Shown: positions 29,964 through 32,221 of the stretch, piece by piece
How positions within the stretch are numbered: position 1 is the first letter of the stretch
Layout of the letters: the number at the start of each line of letters is the position of its first letter
Assembly: GCA_902595725.1 (NCBI GenBank)
Contig: CACJRJ010000016.1
Span: 1-32,221, forward strand
Length of the DNA stretch: 32,221 nt
Origin: an uncultured Pelagibacteraceae bacterium
Lineage (GTDB): Bacteria > Pseudomonadota > Alphaproteobacteria > Pelagibacterales > Pelagibacteraceae
Direction of reading: 5' to 3'
Notes under the pieces: model-generated
What the model saw: the letters and a program-made list of their open reading frames with translations, nothing else
The model's database searches: none
Told to the model about the DNA's origin: nothing
Translations under genes and position numbers: made by a program

Positions 29964-31636
29964 CAATCATCATAATTTAATTTTATATCAATTAATTCAG
30001 CATCTGGGACTGAATCTGTAATCTTTTTATATATATCTCCTTTTTTTTCTCTCTCAATCATATTTATTTTTTCTTCTTTTTTTTTATTTTTTCTAGATAA
30101 CTTTCCAATTTCCTTAGAAAAAGCAATTATCCATCTTTTTCCTGTCCATTCATATAATTTTGAGGATAGTTCTTTTACAAAATTTTTATCTAAGTTTTCG
30201 TTAAATGAAATTTCAATTTTTTGATCTGTAAAACTTACCAAACTAACATTGGTTTCTAATTCATATTTTAATTTTAATTCTTTTTTTTCATCACATAAAT
30301 TAATTAATTCTTCAAAATTTATTATTTTAACTTTCTTTAATTCATCTTCTACTTTTCTCTCGACATTTAAAGTTTCTTCTTGGGTAAAATTTTTAATTTG
30401 ACTTATAGTTTTATTTTTAGTTTCTATATTAATTTCATCTTTGATTATATCAATCTGTTCTTTTTGAATATTATTTTCTAAGTATTTTTCTTGATTAAGA
30501 ATTTCATTTTTTTTATTATCAATATTTATGTCTTTTTTAATATACAGTAGTCTTATCAAAAACATTTCCATCGATAAATTTTGATTTGAAACCACGTCTA
30601 ACTCACTTAACGTTTTAATTGTAAATTGCCAAAATAATAATAAAATTTCTGGACCTACTTCTTTTGAAATTAAATCTATATCATTAAATTCTTTATCGTT
30701 AAGAGAAAAATTTGTTCCTTCTTGCTTTATTGATGAAATATTTTTAACATAATATAATATTTCTAAAAAATCATTAAGAAATATCTTGGGCTCAACTCCT
30801 TGATTATAAATTGATCTATAAATTTTTATCACCTCTTTTTCGTCTCCTTTAAATAAAAATTTAAATAAATTTATGAGGTAACTTTTTTCAAAATAGCCAA
30901 ATATTTTTTGTGCTTCTTTTAAGTCAAGCTCAGATTTTTCATTTTGACTTAATAATGCTCTATCCAGAAGAGAAAGTGCATCTCTTACTGATCCTTCTGA
31001 TATTTTAACAATCAATTTTAGAGCTTCATCGTTTATTTTCCCATTTTCCTTATTTTTGACTTCTTTAATAAATTTAAATAATTCGGCAGAATTTACTCTA
31101 GATAAATCAAACCTTTGACATCTTGAAATAATTGTTACTGGTACTTTTTTAATTTCTGTTGTTGCAAATATAAATTTTAAATATTCTGGTGGCTCTTCCA
31201 AAGTCTTAAGCAAAGAATTCCAGGCTTGACGTGATAACATATGGCACTCATCTAAAATATATATTTTGTAATTAGATGAAGTTGGTGCATATCTAGAAAA
31301 TTCAATAAGTTCTTTTGTATTTTCAACAGAACTACGACTAGCAGCGTCAAGTTCAAATATATCTATATGATTTGAATTACTAATTTCTTCACAATTTTCA
31401 CAAAATTTTTCTTTACATAAATTTTCTATACCATTTTTACAATTTAAAGCTTTGGCAACAATCCTTGCTATAGTTGTTTTTCCAACTCCCCTAATTCCAG
31501 TAAACAAATATGCATTGGCGGCTCTGTTTTGCTTAATTGAGTTATAAATTGTTTCTGCAATAATTTCTTGACCAATTAAATCTTTAAATGTTTTTGGTCG
31601 ATACTTTAGTGCCAAAACTTTTGAGTTCTTATTCAT
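29963..31636 (-). CDS. dnaX: DNA polymerase III subunit gamma/tau
   Basis: A 557-residue clamp-loader ATPase. Near the N-terminus are YRPKTFKDLIGQE, Walker A GIRGVGKTT, four cysteines of the zinc site (C-K-N-G, LC, FCENC), Walker B YILDECHML and the SRC sensor motif (TIISRCQRFDL). The C-terminal third is lysine/glutamate-rich and ends in a region like the tau tail. A run of nine A at 30085-30077 encodes three Lys near residue 518; slippage there would only trim the last 30 or so residues, so it is unlikely to give a gamma-like form. The ATG lies 14 bases after the SRP RNA gene. Confidence 0.96.
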   Translation of the reverse strand: MNKNSKVLALKYRPKTFKDLIGQEIIAETIYNSIKQNRAANAYLFTGIRGVGKTTIARIVAKALNCKNGIENLCKEKFCENCEEISNSNHIDIFELDAASRSSVENTKELIEFSRYAPTSSNYKIYILDECHMLSRQAWNSLLKTLEEPPEYLKFIFATTEIKKVPVTIISRCQRFDLSRVNSAELFKFIKEVKNKENGKINDEALKLIVKISEGSVRDALSLLDRALLSQNEKSELDLKEAQKIFGYFEKSYLINLFKFLFKGDEKEVIKIYRSIYNQGVEPKIFLNDFLEILYYVKNISSIKQEGTNFSLNDKEFNDIDLISKEVGPEILLLFWQFTIKTLSELDVVSNQNLSMEMFLIRLLYIKKDINIDNKKNEILNQEKYLENNIQKEQIDIIKDEINIETKNKTISQIKNFTQEETLNVERKVEDELKKVKIINFEELINLCDEKKELKLKYELETNVSLVSFTDQKIEISFNENLDKNFVKELSSKLYEWTGKRWIIAFSKEIGKLSRKNKKKEEKINMIEREKKGDIYKKITDSVPDAELIDIKLNYDD

Positions 31637-31650
31637 AAACTAATTAATTA

Positions 31651-31734
31651 GGAGACTAGAACCTGAACAACTGTCTTTACGATTGCTTCCGTTAGGATCT
31701 GGTCGGGTTCAAGCAGCGCTCACCTCTAGCCTCC
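31651..31734 (-). ncRNA. ffs: Signal recognition particle RNA (4.5S, small bacterial type)
   Basis: The minus strand has the domain IV signature GACCAGATCC-TAAC-GGAAGCAATC, where TAAC is the apical tetraloop (31694-31691) and GGAAGCA is the asymmetric loop contacted by Ffh. The ends pair (GGAG.CTAG with CTAG.CTCC), giving a hairpin of about 84 bases. The tetraloop is of the URRC class rather than the GGAA of E. coli. It lies between pheA and dnaX, the usual alphaproteobacterial site, and its 5' end fits the promoter start just upstream. Confidence 0.9.
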
Positions 31735-31741
31735 AAAATGT

Positions 31742-31771
31742 ATTATAACAGTAAAGATTCTTATTCCACAA
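31742..31771 (-). promoter_or_regulatory. Probable ffs promoter
   Basis: On the minus strand a perfect TATAAT (31747-31742) is preceded at 18 bases by TTGTGG (31771-31766). The expected start, 7 bases past the -10 box, falls at the 5' G of the SRP RNA near 31734. This agreement makes it more convincing than most A/T-rich matches. It may also supply dnaX, ybaB and recR. Confidence 0.6.
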
Positions 31772-31784
31772 GAAAAGTAATAGA

Positions 31785-32221
31785 TTATTTATCTCTAAAT
31801 TTGTCAGCCTCAAAAACACCTAACACGTGCATATCATCACAATGGAGTCCTAGTTCTTCTAGTGAATTTTTTACTTTTTTCTCCTCTATGTGCCCATCAA
31901 GCTCACATAAAAAAAAATAAGATGAAAAGGAATTTTTCTCAGGAAAGCTTTGTAATTTTGTTAAATTTACACCATTAAGGGTAAAACTCCCTAAGGCGCT
32001 GTAAAGTGCTCCTGCCTTACTTTTCAATTTAAATAGTAAAGAAGTTATATATTTATTTTTTTTAAGTTCTGGTTGAAATATATCTTTTTGCATAATTAAA
32101 AACCTTGTAACATTCTCTTTTTCATCTTGAACATTTGAGTCTAATATTTTTAAATTATATATCTTCGCACTCAATTTTGATGCAATTGCACCCTTTGTAA
32201 TATCTTTTTTCTCAGAAATAT
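31785..32221 (-). CDS. pheA: Prephenate dehydratase, C-terminal part (5' end outside the window)
   Basis: The frame is open from the right edge to a TAA at 31785, about 145 residues. It begins in the end of the catalytic domain (KGAIASKLSAKIYNLKIL, followed by NVTRFLIM) and then gives the ACT regulatory domain (TSLLFKLKSKAGALYSALGSFTLNGVNLTKL). Prephenate dehydratase makes phenylpyruvate for phenylalanine synthesis. The phenylalanine-sensing ESRP motif of many homologues reads QSFP here (31955-31941 region), so feedback may differ. An internal TTG at 32174 is not the real start. It precedes ffs in the same direction. Confidence 0.9.
   Translation of the reverse strand, partial: ISEKKDITKGAIASKLSAKIYNLKILDSNVQDEKENVTRFLIMQKDIFQPELKKNKYITSLLFKLKSKAGALYSALGSFTLNGVNLTKLQSFPEKNSFSSYFFLCELDGHIEEKKVKNSLEELGLHCDDMHVLGVFEADKFRDK

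Noticed and set aside
30077-30085. A9 run in dnaX as a programmed frameshift for a gamma subunit
   Set aside because: It is at codons 518-520 of 557, too near the end to separate gamma from tau, and such runs are common in this A-rich genome.

Overview
The window is a stretch of chromosome from an AT-rich, very compact alphaproteobacterium, almost certainly a member of the SAR11 clade (Pelagibacterales). The evidence is the 16S rRNA gene (alphaproteobacterial sequence with SAR11-like variable regions, including a G where the classic 806R primer allows only A, C or T), the strong A+T bias with lysine/asparagine/isoleucine-rich proteins, gene spacings of a few bases, and the 16S-23S operon lying against a block of surface-sugar genes with no 5S gene after the 23S.

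Left part (1-7635, minus strand): eight genes overlapping or abutting, read from right to left: legB dehydratase, a formyltransferase-like gene, a PIG-L deacetylase, a NeuC/LegG 2-epimerase, a NeuB/LegI synthase, HisH- and HisF-like proteins, and a WbpG/PseA-like amidotransferase. Together they look like a pathway for an amidinated, possibly N-formylated, legionaminic-acid-type nonulosonic acid for the cell surface. A further gene begins at the left edge. The aminotransferase, acetyltransferase and CMP-transferase expected for the pathway are not in the window.

Boundary (7636-9557, plus strand): two poorly characterised genes with methyltransferase-like folds. The first is split by a frame change in a run of eight A. 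They point towards the end of the 23S gene. This fits the SAR11 hypervariable region that lies between 23S and 5S rRNA.

rRNA operon (9551-14415, minus strand): promoter, leader with folded elements, 16S, tRNA-Ile(GAT), tRNA-Ala(TGC), 23S. Long complementary arms around both 16S and 23S can be read directly and are likely RNase III processing stems.

Right part (14484-32221): ordinary core genes. M23 peptidase (+); DUF4167, prmC, prfA, ispG, lysC (minus); ubiG (+); DUF1178 and argJ (minus); secA (+); accA (minus, with an unusual hydrophobic C-terminal tail); glcB (+); recR, ybaB, dnaX (minus), preceded by the SRP RNA gene ffs with its promoter; and the 3' part of pheA at the right edge. Convergent pairs overlap or nearly touch at their stop codons, so there is little room for conventional terminators.

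I see no insertion sequences, CRISPR arrays or phage genes. The most unusual points are the modified nonulosonate cluster with altered residues in HisF and the formyltransferase, the frameshifted gene, the tailed AccA, and the 5S-less rRNA operon.
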